Assembly: GCA_003576695.1 (NCBI GenBank)
Contig: QOZQ01000008.1
Location: 248,001-312,000, forward strand
Reading direction: 5' to 3'
DNA from: Taklimakanibacter lacteus
GTDB lineage: Bacteria; Pseudomonadota; Alphaproteobacteria; Rhizobiales; Aestuariivirgaceae
DNA length: 64,000 nucleotides
Position numbers and translations under genes: made by a program. The notes below the pieces were generated by a model, which saw only the letters and a list, made by a program, of their open reading frames with translations, had not been told where the DNA came from and searched no databases. This document shows positions 30,630 through 39,967 of this stretch, piece after piece; within the stretch, counting starts at the first letter, position 1; the number at the start of each line of letters is the position of its first letter.

Positions 30630-33155
30630 TCAGCTTCCCATCACATCCTTGACCGCTTCGGCAAGCTGCTTAAGCGAGAATGGTTTGGGCAGGAAAGCGA
30701 AATCTTCCTCACCCTCGAGATTCTTCTCGAAGGCGTCCTCGGCATAGCCCGAAATGAAGATGACCTTGATGGTGATACCGCGCTTGCGCAATTCCTTGAG
30801 CAGCGTCGGCCCGTCCATTTCGGGCATCACCACATCCGAGATGACGAGGCTGATCTCATCGCCCTTGTCGGCGACGATCGCCAGCGCCGCCTCGCCCGAA
30901 GCCGCCTCGAGCACCGTATAGCCGCGGGACGCCAGCGCGCGCGACGCGAAAGCACGCACCGCATCCTCGTCCTCGACCAGAAGCACGGTGCCCTTGCCGG
31001 TGTGATCGGCGCGCTTGGCCTCCGGCCGCTCGGCCTTGCCGTCTTCGACCGCCGCCTGGGACGGCTGATGGCGCGGCAGGTAGATGCGGAATACGGTTCC
31101 CTTGCCGACGACGCTGTCGCAGAAAACGAAGCCGCCGGTCTGCTTGATGATGCCATAGACGGTCGACAGCCCGAGCCCGGTGCCCTTGCCGACATCCTTG
31201 GTGGAGAAGAACGGTTCCCAGATCTTGTCCAGGATCTCCTTGGGGATGCCGGTTCCCGTATCCTGCACCTCGCACAGGACATAGTCGCCGGGCGGCATCG
31301 ACTGGAGATCGACCGATTGCTGGGCCGAGATGCTGGCATTGGATGTCCGCACCGTCAGCGTGCCGCCATTGGGCATGGCATCGCGGGCATTGACCGCCAG
31401 GTTGATGACGACCTGCTCGAACTGGTTGACGTCGACCTTGACCATGCCGAGATCGCGGCCATGCACCACCTTGAGCTCGACCTTCTCGCCGAGCAGCCGG
31501 CCCAGCAGGTTGCCGAGATCGGAGATGACATCGGTCAGCGACAGGAGCTCCGGCCGCAGCGTCTGGCGGCGCGAGAAGGCCAGGAGCTGGCGCACCAGAT
31601 TGGCGGCGCGATTGGCGTTCTGCTTGATGTTCATGATGTCGGCGAAGGCCGGATCGGTCGGGCGGTGCTTGGCGAGCAGCAGATCGGAGAAGCCGATGAT
31701 GGCGGTCAGCACATTGTTGAAGTCATGCGCGACGCCGCCAGCGAGCTGGCCGATGGCCTGCATCTTCTGGCCCTGGGCCAGTTGCACTTCGAGCGATTTA
31801 TTCTCCGTCGTGTCATGGGCGAAGACGAGATAGCTCGCATCCTTTTCGCTGTGGCCGGAGATGATGAGCTGCACCGAGCGCGGCGGGTCGCTGATGATCG
31901 AGACATCGACATGGGTTGACCGGGCCCCGACCCCGCTCACTGCCGCAAGCGCCTCGCGCAGCTGGGCGCGCTGCTGCGGTGCCACCAGGCTCTCGAGCGC
32001 CACCCCGCGCTTGGCCTGCGGCGACAGGCCGATAAAGGCGAGATTGGCGTTGCGGATGATGCCCTGGCCGTCGAGCTCGGCGATGCCCATGGGCGCGATA
32101 TTGAAGAAGCGCGACAGCCGCGCTTCCCACAGCTGGGTGTCGGCTCCCTCGGTTCCCTTGGCGGCTTGCGGCAGGACGAGGCTGCGCGAGGGCTGCAGCC
32201 GCCCGTCCTGGTCATGCCCGGTGCGGTGGATGATGCGCACCGGCACCGTCTTTCCGTCGCGCGCGCGCAGGTCGATGTCGAAGAACTCGGTCAGGGTCGC
32301 CTCGCCCGAGGACGCGATGCGGGTCAGGAGCTTCTCGCCCGCCTCCGACACCACGTCGCGGAGCCTGAGCGCGCCCCCGGTCGTCGCCTCGAGGTCGAGG
32401 CCCAGCCACTCCGCCAGCGTGGCGTTGATATAGGCGATCCGCCCGTCGGCATCGGCGGAGAAGAATCCGGCCGGCGCCTGGTCGAGATAGTTGATGATAT
32501 ATTGGAGATGCGCAAAGGCGCTTTCCTGCTTGCCGCGGTCGGAAGTGATGTCCTGGTGCCGCCACAGCGAATAGCCTTCCCCGCCTTCCGTCTCGATGGG
32601 CGACACGCTGATCCTGATCCACACCGGCTCGTTCGCCTTGGCGCCGGCGGCCGAGGAGCCGGCCATGAGGCGGACTTCCTCGACGGCGGCACGTCTTTCG
32701 CGAACCGATTGCGACAACCGGTAGATGTGCTGGGACAGGTCCGGATAGCCGGCATAGAGGTTTTCGATGCCCACGAGCCGCGCCAGGCCCGCTGCCGAAA
32801 CCAGCTTGAGATAGGCGGCATTGCCATAGACGGCGCGCCCCCGCGCATCGGTGACGACACACGCATCGCCCATGGCGTCCATCAGGCCGCTGAAGAAGGC
32901 GACGCCGCGGTCGCCTGGTCCGACATGGACGATGCCGGCCATGAGACCGAACAGGACGACAAGGCCGAGAAAAGCCAGGATAGCGCCGGCCGCCAGCAGC
33001 CACAGCGGCACGGATCCGCGCAGGTGCCAGGCGATCACGGCGGTGGCCACGGCAAGCAGGATGGCCAGGACCAGGGACAGCACAGGCCAGCCCTTGCGGG
33101 CGCCGCCCAATGGGCCAGCCCTCACCTCTGCCTGTTTGCTAGTGGCGTCACTCAT
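30630..33155 (-). CDS. cckA: Cell-cycle hybrid histidine kinase CckA
   Basis: 841 residues. Two N-terminal membrane helices (about 25-45 and 52-75) are followed by PAS-like sensor regions, the dimerisation/H-box [17 protein letters not shown] with His477, the HATPase domain ([33 protein letters not shown]) and a C-terminal receiver with Asp774 in [11 protein letters not shown]. CckA feeds phosphate to CtrA and CpdR through ChpT and so controls the alphaproteobacterial cell cycle. The ATG at 33153-33155 (MSDATSK) is chosen over a frame seven codons longer. It is divergent from a FliO-like gene, a synteny seen in other alphaproteobacteria. Confidence 0.93.
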   Translation of the reverse strand: MSDATSKQAEVRAGPLGGARKGWPVLSLVLAILLAVATAVIAWHLRGSVPLWLLAAGAILAFLGLVVLFGLMAGIVHVGPGDRGVAFFSGLMDAMGDACVVTDARGRAVYGNAAYLKLVSAAGLARLVGIENLYAGYPDLSQHIYRLSQSVRERRAAVEEVRLMAGSSAAGAKANEPVWIRISVSPIETEGGEGYSLWRHQDITSDRGKQESAFAHLQYIINYLDQAPAGFFSADADGRIAYINATLAEWLGLDLEATTGGALRLRDVVSEAGEKLLTRIASSGEATLTEFFDIDLRARDGKTVPVRIIHRTGHDQDGRLQPSRSLVLPQAAKGTEGADTQLWEARLSRFFNIAPMGIAELDGQGIIRNANLAFIGLSPQAKRGVALESLVAPQQRAQLREALAAVSGVGARSTHVDVSIISDPPRSVQLIISGHSEKDASYLVFAHDTTENKSLEVQLAQGQKMQAIGQLAGGVAHDFNNVLTAIIGFSDLLLAKHRPTDPAFADIMNIKQNANRAANLVRQLLAFSRRQTLRPELLSLTDVISDLGNLLGRLLGEKVELKVVHGRDLGMVKVDVNQFEQVVINLAVNARDAMPNGGTLTVRTSNASISAQQSVDLQSMPPGDYVLCEVQDTGTGIPKEILDKIWEPFFSTKDVGKGTGLGLSTVYGIIKQTGGFVFCDSVVGKGTVFRIYLPRHQPSQAAVEDGKAERPEAKRADHTGKGTVLLVEDEDAVRAFASRALASRGYTVLEAASGEAALAIVADKGDEISLVISDVVMPEMDGPTLLKELRKRGITIKVIFISGYAEDAFEKNLEGEEDFAFLPKPFSLKQLAEAVKDVMGS

Positions 33156-33344
33156 CCTCGCCCAAGACTTCCCCATCCCGCGAATCGTCCCAGTATAGGC
33201 GATTTGGCCGGATCGGGAATCCGCTGGCGACCACTTCCGGCGTGATATCCGGGGCTTGGCCGCCGCAGATGCGTTTATTCGCTGGCCTCAAGCCCCGATA
33301 TTCATGATAGGATGGGTTTCACGGCGTTCTGGGAGGAGGCGTAA

Positions 33345-33833
33345 ATGGACGTTCTGACGGCTTATTGGAGTTACATCGTCGGGGCCGTGATCATCCTTGC
33401 GGTTCTGGTGCTGTTGTTCGTCGTCGTGCGCAGCCTGGGTGGCCGTGTGCGCGGTGGCAAGGGCGCCAGGCTCGGCATCAGCGAGTATCACGAGATCGAC
33501 AAGGACCGCCGCCTCGTTTTGGTGCGTCGCGACGACTATGAGCATCTTGTCCTCATCGGCGGCGCCCAGGATGTGGTGATCGAGACCGGCATCCCCATTG
33601 GGTTCGACCGTGACTATGACGAGACATTCACCAGCCGCCCGCTCCACGCCGAGCCCGCCGAGCCGCGCCGCAGCTCCCGCGCCGAGCGCGACGAGCACGC
33701 GCCCATTCCGCTGCGTGCCGCTCCGCGCCCCCCGGTCTTCGGCGAGAAGCGTCCCGTCCTGCGCACCATCGATCGCGGCGAACCCCAGCTCGGCCCCCAG
33801 GATCGTGACTACGGACCTGACGACCGCGTCTGA
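33345..33833 (+). CDS. FliO-like single-pass membrane protein
   Basis: 162 residues. One N-terminal membrane helix (about 8-30, YIVGAVIILAVLVLLFVVV) is followed by a small soluble domain: ISEYHEIDKDRRLVLVRRDDYEHLVLIGG, the pattern of FliO, where a strand-rich motif precedes a Pro/Arg-rich disordered tail. FliO stabilises the flagellar export gate, but no other flagellar gene is in the window. The Shine-Dalgarno GGAGGAGG precedes the ATG. It is divergent from cckA. The tail is low-complexity and may be non-conserved. Confidence 0.72.
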   Translation: MDVLTAYWSYIVGAVIILAVLVLLFVVVRSLGGRVRGGKGARLGISEYHEIDKDRRLVLVRRDDYEHLVLIGGAQDVVIETGIPIGFDRDYDETFTSRPLHAEPAEPRRSSRAERDEHAPIPLRAAPRPPVFGEKRPVLRTIDRGEPQLGPQDRDYGPDDRV

Positions 33834-33965
33834 CTGTTTTCTGACTGTTCTGAAGCCGTCGCAGAACGGCGCTATCTGAATCCGATGGGGCAAATACGCT
33901 GGGCAGCCTGATCCACAGGCGCAAGTGAAGGCACATCCAAAAGTGCCGGCAACGGAGGAAGCATC

Positions 33966-35000
33966 ATGAAATGGACTGCGAAGGCCTGCGTCTTCGGCCT
34001 TGGGCTGATGGCGTCATTGGGCACGGCGCTCGCCGATGGCGAGCTCAACATCTACAACTGGGGTGACTATACCAATCCCGATCTCATCAAGAAGTTCGAG
34101 AAGGCCTACAACGTTAAGGTGACGGTCACCGATTACGACTCGAACGACACCGCCCTGGCCAAGATCCGCGCCGGCGGCCATGGCTACGACATCGTGGTGC
34201 CTTCGGCGCAGTTCGTTCCGATCTGGGTCAATGAGGGGCTGCTGCTCGAAACCCGGCCCGACCAGATGGAGAATTTCAAGAACATGGACCCCAAATGGGT
34301 CGATGTCTATTTCGATCCCGGCCGCCATTACACCGTGCCGTGGCAATGGGGCACCACCGGCGTCATCGTCAACACCAAGTATTACAAGGGCGATCCCAAT
34401 ACGTCGGCGATCTTCATGGACCCGCCGGAGGAGCTCAAGGGCAAGATCAATGTCGTGCCTGAGATGATGGACGTCATGCATCTGGCGGTGCGCTATGTCG
34501 GCGGCGAGCCCTGCACCAGCGACAAGGAGATCCTGAAGAAGGTCCGCGACAAGCTGGTCGCCGCCAAGCCGAGCTGGATCGCGATGGATTATGCCAATGC
34601 CGAGAAATACGCCAAGGAAGACATAGCGGCCGGCGTCAACTGGAACGGCTGGTCGTTCCGCGCCCGCTTGCAGAACGACAAGCTCGTCTATGGCTATCCC
34701 AAGGAAGGCTATCCGATCTGGATGGACAATGTGTCGGTGCTCAAGGACGCCAAGAACCCCGACAATGCCAAGCTCTTCCAGAACTTCATCATGGATCCCG
34801 AGAATGCCGCGATGATCTCGGCCTTCGCGCGCTACGCAAATGGCATAAAAGGGTCCGAGGCTTTCATGCCGGCCGACATGAAGGGTGCGCCCGAGGTCGA
34901 TATCCCGGCCAGCGCCGCAAGTGGTGGCACGTTCATGCATACCTGCCCCGCCGATATCCAGAAGCTCTACACGGCCATCTGGACCGATCTCACCAAATGA
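33966..35000 (+). CDS. Extracellular solute-binding protein, PotD-like
   Basis: 344 residues. A signal peptide (about 1-23, ending GTALA before DGEL) is followed by the polyamine-type binding fold, with [19 protein letters not shown] and [25 protein letters not shown] as the family start. These bind spermidine, putrescine or related cations in the periplasm for an ABC importer. No permease or ATPase gene is adjacent, so it is an orphan binding protein here. The ATG has Shine-Dalgarno GGAGGAA. A hairpin terminator follows the stop. Confidence 0.9.
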   Translation: MKWTAKACVFGLGLMASLGTALADGELNIYNWGDYTNPDLIKKFEKAYNVKVTVTDYDSNDTALAKIRAGGHGYDIVVPSAQFVPIWVNEGLLLETRPDQMENFKNMDPKWVDVYFDPGRHYTVPWQWGTTGVIVNTKYYKGDPNTSAIFMDPPEELKGKINVVPEMMDVMHLAVRYVGGEPCTSDKEILKKVRDKLVAAKPSWIAMDYANAEKYAKEDIAAGVNWNGWSFRARLQNDKLVYGYPKEGYPIWMDNVSVLKDAKNPDNAKLFQNFIMDPENAAMISAFARYANGIKGSEAFMPADMKGAPEVDIPASAASGGTFMHTCPADIQKLYTAIWTDLTK

Positions 35001-35013
35001 ATGGCAAATGAAA

Positions 35014-35038
35014 AAGGCCCGGAATTTTTCCGGGCCTT
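35014..35038. terminator. Bidirectional terminator
   Basis: AAGGCCCGGAA at 35014-35024 pairs with TTCCGGGCCTT at 35028-35038 around TTT. It lies between the convergent binding-protein and DUF2852 genes. Runs of A before the stem and T after it serve both directions, with the better T run on the minus strand. Confidence 0.8.
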
Positions 35039-35053
35039 CTCAATTCCAGCTTA

Positions 35054-35527
35054 TCAGGTGGTCGCCGGCGGTTGGCGCCTTTCGCTCATGAACCGGTCGA
35101 ACTCGTCCTGGTCCTTCGCCTTCTTCAGGCGATCGAGGAATTCGCCGAATGCGCGCTGCTCTTCGGCGAGCTTGCGGCGCTCCGCCTCGAGCCTTTCGAG
35201 CTCCTGCGCCTTATAGGCATCGAAGGCGCTGTTGCCGCTGTTGCCCGCCAGGTCGTCGCGGAACGTCCAGCGCTTGATGTCCGGTGCCTTGAACTTGTTC
35301 CAGGGAGCAACACTCTGCGCCGAGCCGCGCCACAGCTCGCCTTTCGCCAGCTTGAAGAACAGGGCGATGAGGCCGAGCGGCCAGAAGACGACGAAGGCGC
35401 CGACGATGAGAGCGATTTCCCAGAACGACCACGATGCCTTGCCCCAGCCGCAGCCGCGCCTTTGGCTCGCATGCTGGTCTCGGGCCTCATAGCCAGGCTC
35501 GAACGTACCGGAAGTTGACGTTGACAT
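35054..35527 (-). CDS. DUF2852 membrane protein
   Basis: 157 residues. A hydrophobic helix (about 34-58, FWEIALIVGAFVVFWPLGLIALFF) is followed by a charged, probably coiled-coil C-terminus (LERLEAERRKLAEEQRAFGEFL). This is the DUF2852 pattern, found mainly in alphaproteobacteria and of unknown function. The ATG at 35525-35527 follows AGGAGG. It is convergent with the binding-protein gene across the terminator. Confidence 0.87.
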   Translation of the reverse strand: MSTSTSGTFEPGYEARDQHASQRRGCGWGKASWSFWEIALIVGAFVVFWPLGLIALFFKLAKGELWRGSAQSVAPWNKFKAPDIKRWTFRDDLAGNSGNSAFDAYKAQELERLEAERRKLAEEQRAFGEFLDRLKKAKDQDEFDRFMSERRQPPATT

Positions 35528-35601
35528 GGGTCCTCCTCGCTGATGTTAGCGCAATTCACATAAGGAGGGATCCCCCCGTTACAAGGGCGGAGTTTGTAAA
35601 T

Positions 35602-36225
35602 TTATATTTCAGCCCTGGCCGGAATTTCGATGCCGCTGGCGCGCAGCAGCGCATCGACGGCATCGCCGGCGAGCCGGCCCGCTTCCATGGGCGACACCGA
35701 GCCTGAGGCGATCAGGCCCGTCATGCCGTGGGTGAAAGCCCAGATCTTGATGGCAAGCGAGCGGACCTGGTGCTCCTGGGCGCCAAGCGCCCTGACCGCA
35801 TTTTCGAGCACGGCGAAGGCGCGGTCGCCGGCTTCGGTCACTGGCGCCCCCACGGCCGGGAGGCCTGAGGAGAACATCGCCTGGTAGAAGCCGGGTTCGT
35901 CGAGCGCGAAGGCATAATAGGCAGCCCCCATGCGCACCAGCGCGTCATAGGGCGAAGCCGCACCCTCGGCGCTCGCCAGCAGCCGCTCGCGAAACAGATT
36001 GAAGCCTTCCTCGGCCGTCGCCTCGATCAGGGCATTGCGGTCGCGAAAATGCCGGTAGGGAGCGCTGGGACTGACACCGGCCGTGCGCGAGGCTTCATTG
36101 AGGGTGAAACCCTGGGGGCCATGCTCGGCGATGAGCTTGCGCGCAGCCGCGATCAGCGCCTCTTTGAGGTTTCCATGGTGATAACCGTGGCGGGCGAATT
36201 GCACGTGCGGCGGCCTGCAGCGCAT
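35602..36225 (-). CDS. TetR-family transcriptional regulator
   Basis: About 207 residues. A TetR-type N-terminal helix-turn-helix runs from YHHGNLKEALIAAARKLIAE through FTLNEASRTAGVSPSAPYRHFRDRNALI (residues about 15-60). The C-terminal ligand-binding half (LVRMGAAYYAFALDEPGFYQAMF) fits the TetR_C_13-like type. The YHHGNLKEAL start is typical of a subgroup near fatty-acid or efflux genes, but no obvious target adjoins it. The ATG at 36223-36225 (MRCRPPH) is chosen; the longer frame would begin at a TTG overlapping the dksA stop. Confidence 0.85.
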   Translation of the reverse strand: MRCRPPHVQFARHGYHHGNLKEALIAAARKLIAEHGPQGFTLNEASRTAGVSPSAPYRHFRDRNALIEATAEEGFNLFRERLLASAEGAASPYDALVRMGAAYYAFALDEPGFYQAMFSSGLPAVGAPVTEAGDRAFAVLENAVRALGAQEHQVRSLAIKIWAFTHGMTGLIASGSVSPMEAGRLAGDAVDALLRASGIEIPARAEI

Positions 36226-36257
36226 GAACCCGAGGCTACGCGGAACGCGTGCCGCAA

Positions 36258-36677
36258 TCAATCGTCACGATAGACCCGTTCGCGCCGCTCATGGCGCTCC
36301 TGTGCCTCGATCGACAGCGTGGCGATCGGGCGGGCGTCGAGCCGGCGCAGGCTGATCGGTTCGCCTGTTTCCTCGCAATAGCCATAGGTCCCGTCCTCGA
36401 TGCGCTTGAGCGCCGCGTCGATCTTTGAGATGAGCTTGCGCTGGCGGTCGCGGGTGCGGAGCTCCAGCGACCGGTCGGTTTCCGTCGAGGCACGGTCGGC
36501 GAGATCGGGAAGGATGTTGTTGTCGTCCTGGAGATGCGCCAGCGTCTCGCGGCTCTCCTTCAGGATGTCGTCCTTCCAGTTCAGGAGCTTGTTGCGGAAA
36601 TATTCACGCTGCCGTTCGTTCATGAACGGCTCGTCTTCTCTTGGTTTGTAGTCCTCTTCGACTTCCACCGCCGCCAT
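36258..36677 (-). CDS. dksA: RNA polymerase-binding transcription factor DksA
   Basis: 139 residues. A coiled-coil (NERQREYFRNKLLNWKDDIL onward) is followed by the zinc-finger region YGYCEETGEPISLRRLDARP and the C-terminal helix IEAQERHERRERVY. Only one of the four classical zinc cysteines is present, the Cys-poor form known from Rhizobiales and Rhodobacter; such proteins still act with RNA polymerase. It tunes rRNA and amino-acid operons with ppGpp. The ATG at 36675-36677 (MAAVEVEED) has GAGG upstream and is preferred to a frame 25 codons longer. Confidence 0.93.
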   Translation of the reverse strand: MAAVEVEEDYKPREDEPFMNERQREYFRNKLLNWKDDILKESRETLAHLQDDNNILPDLADRASTETDRSLELRTRDRQRKLISKIDAALKRIEDGTYGYCEETGEPISLRRLDARPIATLSIEAQERHERRERVYRDD

Positions 36678-36929
36678 GCCGACCTCACCAGAACTCGAGT
36701 CTATTAACCTTCGGTGCGGCGGGCTTATAGCGATTGGGGACTGCTTCGACAATAGCCAAAGAAAGTTCCCTCACCGTCGGGTTCCCGCATACGCATCATC
36801 CTGATTTGGAACAATTTTTCTCATTTCCAGCCAGATGCCTGAATTCTGTGACAGCCTCGCAAAGACCGTGCCTTTGCAGTTGCCGGGCGCTGGCGCTATG
36901 ACGGTTCGAGACAGAAACAAGGGCCCCTC

Positions 36930-37775
<846 letters not shown>

Positions 37776-37783
37776 ATGCTAGG

Positions 37784-37954
37784 ATGATCGAGGACAGCAC
37801 AGTCTTTCTGCTGATCTTGGTAGGGCTCGGACTGTGGTGGGCGTATCGCAGCTCGAGAAGATCCAGGAGCGAAGGCAGCTCATCCGGTGGTGATGGTGGT
37901 GGATCCGGTTGGGACAGCGACGGTGGCTCGGACGGTGGCGGCGGTGGAGATTAG
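37784..37954 (+). CDS. Small Gly/Ser/Asp-rich membrane protein
   Basis: A 56-residue gene found by hand between MoxR and the ankyrin gene. It starts MIEDSTVFLLILVGLGLWWA, giving one membrane helix (about 7-21), then a basic patch YRSSRRSRS and a tail of Gly, Ser and Asp (GGDGGGSGWDSDGGSDGGGG). Its stop (TAG, 37952-37954) abuts the GTG of the ankyrin gene, so they are likely coupled. I do not recognise the family; the basic-after-helix layout predicts an outward N-terminus and cytoplasmic tail. Shine-Dalgarno is weak (AGG), so the call is moderate. Confidence 0.55.
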   Translation: MIEDSTVFLLILVGLGLWWAYRSSRRSRSEGSSSGGDGGGSGWDSDGGSDGGGGGD

Positions 37955-38629
37955 GTGCGTTACAGATTCACAACCTCAATTTTCCTGATTTTGACTTCGC
38001 TGACATTTGCAGCAGGATCCATTCCCGCCATGGCATCCGAAACCGATCTCCACCAGGCCGCGGCCGCGAATGACGCGGTGCGCGTCGAGACATTGCTCGA
38101 GGCAGGCGCCCGTATCGATGCGCGCGACGGCGCCGGGCGCACCGCCCTGCTCGTTGCCACCCATGCCGATGCTGTCGATGCCGCCCGCCTTCTCATCGCC
38201 AGGGGTGCCGATGTCAACGCCAGGGACAATATCCAGGATTCGCCCTATCTCTATGCCGCGGCCGAAGGCCGGCTCGAGATCCTGCGCCTGACGCTTAAAG
38301 CGGGCGCGGATCTTAAGAGCGTCAACCGCTATGGCGGGGTTGGACTCATTCCCGCCGCCCATCACGGCCACCCCGAGATCGTTCGCGAATTGCTCAAGAC
38401 CGACATCGATATCGATCACGTCAATCGCCTGGGCTGGACGGCGCTGCTCGAGACCATCATCCTGTCCGATGGCGGTCCGACGCATATCGAAATCCTGAAG
38501 CTCCTGATCGATGCCGGCGCCAATGTGAATCTCGCCGACCGCGACGGCGTGACGCCCTTGGCCCATGCAAGGCAACGCGGCTATCGCGAGATGGCAGGGT
38601 TGCTGGAAGCTGCCGGCGCCCGGAACTGA
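37955..38629 (+). CDS. Exported ankyrin-repeat protein
   Basis: 224 residues starting at GTG directly after the upstream stop. A signal peptide (about 1-27, ending GSIPAMA before SETDLH) leads to about five ankyrin repeats over residues 30-220: TALLVATHADAVDAARLLIARGADVNAR, SPYLYAAAEGRLEILRLTL, GLIPAAHHGHPEIVRELL and TPLAHARQRGYREMAGLLEAAG. It is probably a periplasmic protein-binding module; no enzyme activity is implied. GGTGGAGA before the GTG may serve as ribosome site. It converges on the LysR gene, whose true end overlaps it. Confidence 0.83.
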   Translation: MRYRFTTSIFLILTSLTFAAGSIPAMASETDLHQAAAANDAVRVETLLEAGARIDARDGAGRTALLVATHADAVDAARLLIARGADVNARDNIQDSPYLYAAAEGRLEILRLTLKAGADLKSVNRYGGVGLIPAAHHGHPEIVRELLKTDIDIDHVNRLGWTALLETIILSDGGPTHIEILKLLIDAGANVNLADRDGVTPLAHARQRGYREMAGLLEAAGARN

Positions 38630-39506
38630 TGCTGCGCGACCGACTGAAGCCACTCCCGGAAGGCCGCGACCCTGGGCCTGTCCCAGCGTGCCGAAGGGCC
38701 ATAGACATAGTAGTCTCGGCATCGCGGCGCAGCACCAGATGCGGCAGCGGGCAGACGAGCTTGCCTGAACCGAGCTCCTGGTCGAGCAGCGTCAGGTCGC
38801 CCATCGCAACGCCCTGCCCCATCACCGCCGCCTGGATCGCCATGTCGAGTATGGGAAAGGTCTCTCCGCTCATCGCATCGACCTGATCGACCGCGAATTC
38901 GGCGATCCAGATCTTCCAGTCGCTGCGATTGGGCGTGGTGTGCAGCAGATTGAACTGGGCGAGATCGGCAGGCGTGGCGATCGTCCTGTTCCTCAAGAGG
39001 CGTGGCGAGCAGACCGGGGTCATGGTGGCGGGCACGACCATCATCGCTTCCCAGCCTTCCGGGCAATCGGGGCCGCAGCCAAAGGCAAGGTCGTAGCCAC
39101 CGCCGATCGCATCCGGCCATTCATAGATGCCGGTGGTGATGTTGATCGGAATGGCCGGATGGCTTTCCCGGAAATCATCGAGGCGCGGGATGAGCCAGCG
39201 GATGGAGAAGCTCGGCTGGCTCAGGAGCTTGAGCTTCGGCGCCTCGGCCGCGACATCGGCAAATCCGGCCGCGATCGTCTTGAAGGCCTTGTTCAGGCTG
39301 GGCAGCAGCTTGCGCCCATGCTCCGTCAGCTCCACCTTGCGCGGCCGGCGGATGAACAGCGGCAGGCCAAGCTCCTCCTCCAGGAGCTTTACATGCCGGC
39401 TGACGGCCCCTTCGGTGACGTGAAGCTCGGCCGCCGCGCGCGCAAAGCTCTGATGCCGGGCGGCTGCCTCGAAGGCACGCAGAGCATTGAGCGATGGCAG
39501 GCGCAT
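38457..39506 (-). CDS. LysR-family regulator with 3' frameshift
   Basis: A GcvA-like LysR regulator. From ATG 39504-39506 (MRLPSLNALRAFEAAARH) the helix-turn-helix SFARAAAELHVTEGAVSRHV and effector domain are normal up to LVCPLPHLVLRRDAE, near 38715. There the frame switches: the conserved ending YYVYGPSARWDRPRVAAFREWL is in another frame, and the current frame runs on with a low-complexity Ser/Arg tail to 38457. A single-base deletion between about 38708 and 38722 explains this. It may be a real mutation, leaving about 265 good residues, or a sequencing error. The conserved frame would end at 38581. It is divergent from the DUF1127 gene. Confidence 0.75.
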   Translation of the reverse strand: MRLPSLNALRAFEAAARHQSFARAAAELHVTEGAVSRHVKLLEEELGLPLFIRRPRKVELTEHGRKLLPSLNKAFKTIAAGFADVAAEAPKLKLLSQPSFSIRWLIPRLDDFRESHPAIPINITTGIYEWPDAIGGGYDLAFGCGPDCPEGWEAMMVVPATMTPVCSPRLLRNRTIATPADLAQFNLLHTTPNRSDWKIWIAEFAVDQVDAMSGETFPILDMAIQAAVMGQGVAMGDLTLLDQELGSGKLVCPLPHLVLRRDAETTMSMALRHAGTGPGSRPSGSGFSRSRSISSGRRQLPATLPSRDSRVALHGPRASRRRGRRDSHWRRHRSGASGFRYASDRHRTG

Positions 39507-39619
39507 GGACGCGTTAGCCTTAGTTTTCCTGACCCTTACCCCCAGATAGCTTGCTTTGAATGGGAGATAAAGAGGCCGTATCTCGGGCTTGTGAATTGTC
39601 TGGCAAATAGGAGGGCAGG

Positions 39620-39772
39620 ATGCATAACACAATCGGCGCATGGATCGCCCGTCATCGCTTCCGCCGCGATCTCAGCCGGCAGATCGAGCTTGGCAATTAT
39701 CTCGTGAACGACATCGGCCTCTCGCTGGAAGAGGCGCTGAACGAGATCCAGAAACCCTTCTGGCGGGCGTGA
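39620..39772 (+). CDS. DUF1127 small protein (YjiS-like)
   Basis: A 50-residue protein found by hand. It has an N-terminal basic helix (IGAWIARHRFRRDLSRQIE) and the DUF1127 core LGNYLVNDIGLSLEEALNEI with a Trp near the end (KPFWRA). DUF1127 proteins are small, RNA-binding in some species, and linked to phosphate/carbon metabolism in alphaproteobacteria. A strong Shine-Dalgarno AGGAGG lies just before the ATG at 39620. The divergent LysR gene may control it. Confidence 0.85.
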   Translation: MHNTIGAWIARHRFRRDLSRQIELGNYLVNDIGLSLEEALNEIQKPFWRA

Positions 39773-39878
39773 CCATCTTGATCGGACAGATTTGCCTCCT
39801 GCACAGGTGGAGCGAGGATGACCTCGCTTCCCCACATATTGCGCGCGGGACGCCCCCTGCCGCAAAGCAGCGGTTGTC

Positions 39879-39956
39879 GTGGCTTGGGTGGATCTTCTCC
39901 TCGCGGATGTCCTCGAGATCGGCTGGGTGGTTTCCATGTGGGGCAAAAGCCCCTAA
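39879..39956 (+). pseudogene. sugE: N-terminal remnant of a SugE/SMR transporter gene
   Basis: From GTG 39879 the frame reads (V/M)AWVDLLLADVLEIGWVVS and stops at 39956 after 25 codons. This fits the first helix of SugE-type small multidrug resistance exporters, including the essential Glu in the LEIGW segment. Nothing of helices 2-4 follows; the quinone-reductase gene starts 12 bp later. It is a truncated leftover and no longer a transporter. Confidence 0.6.
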
Positions 39957-39967
39957 AACCACGGACC

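Noticed and set aside
31853..32433. Open frames on the plus strand opposite cckA
   Set aside because: Shadows of cckA, which has clear kinase and receiver motifs.
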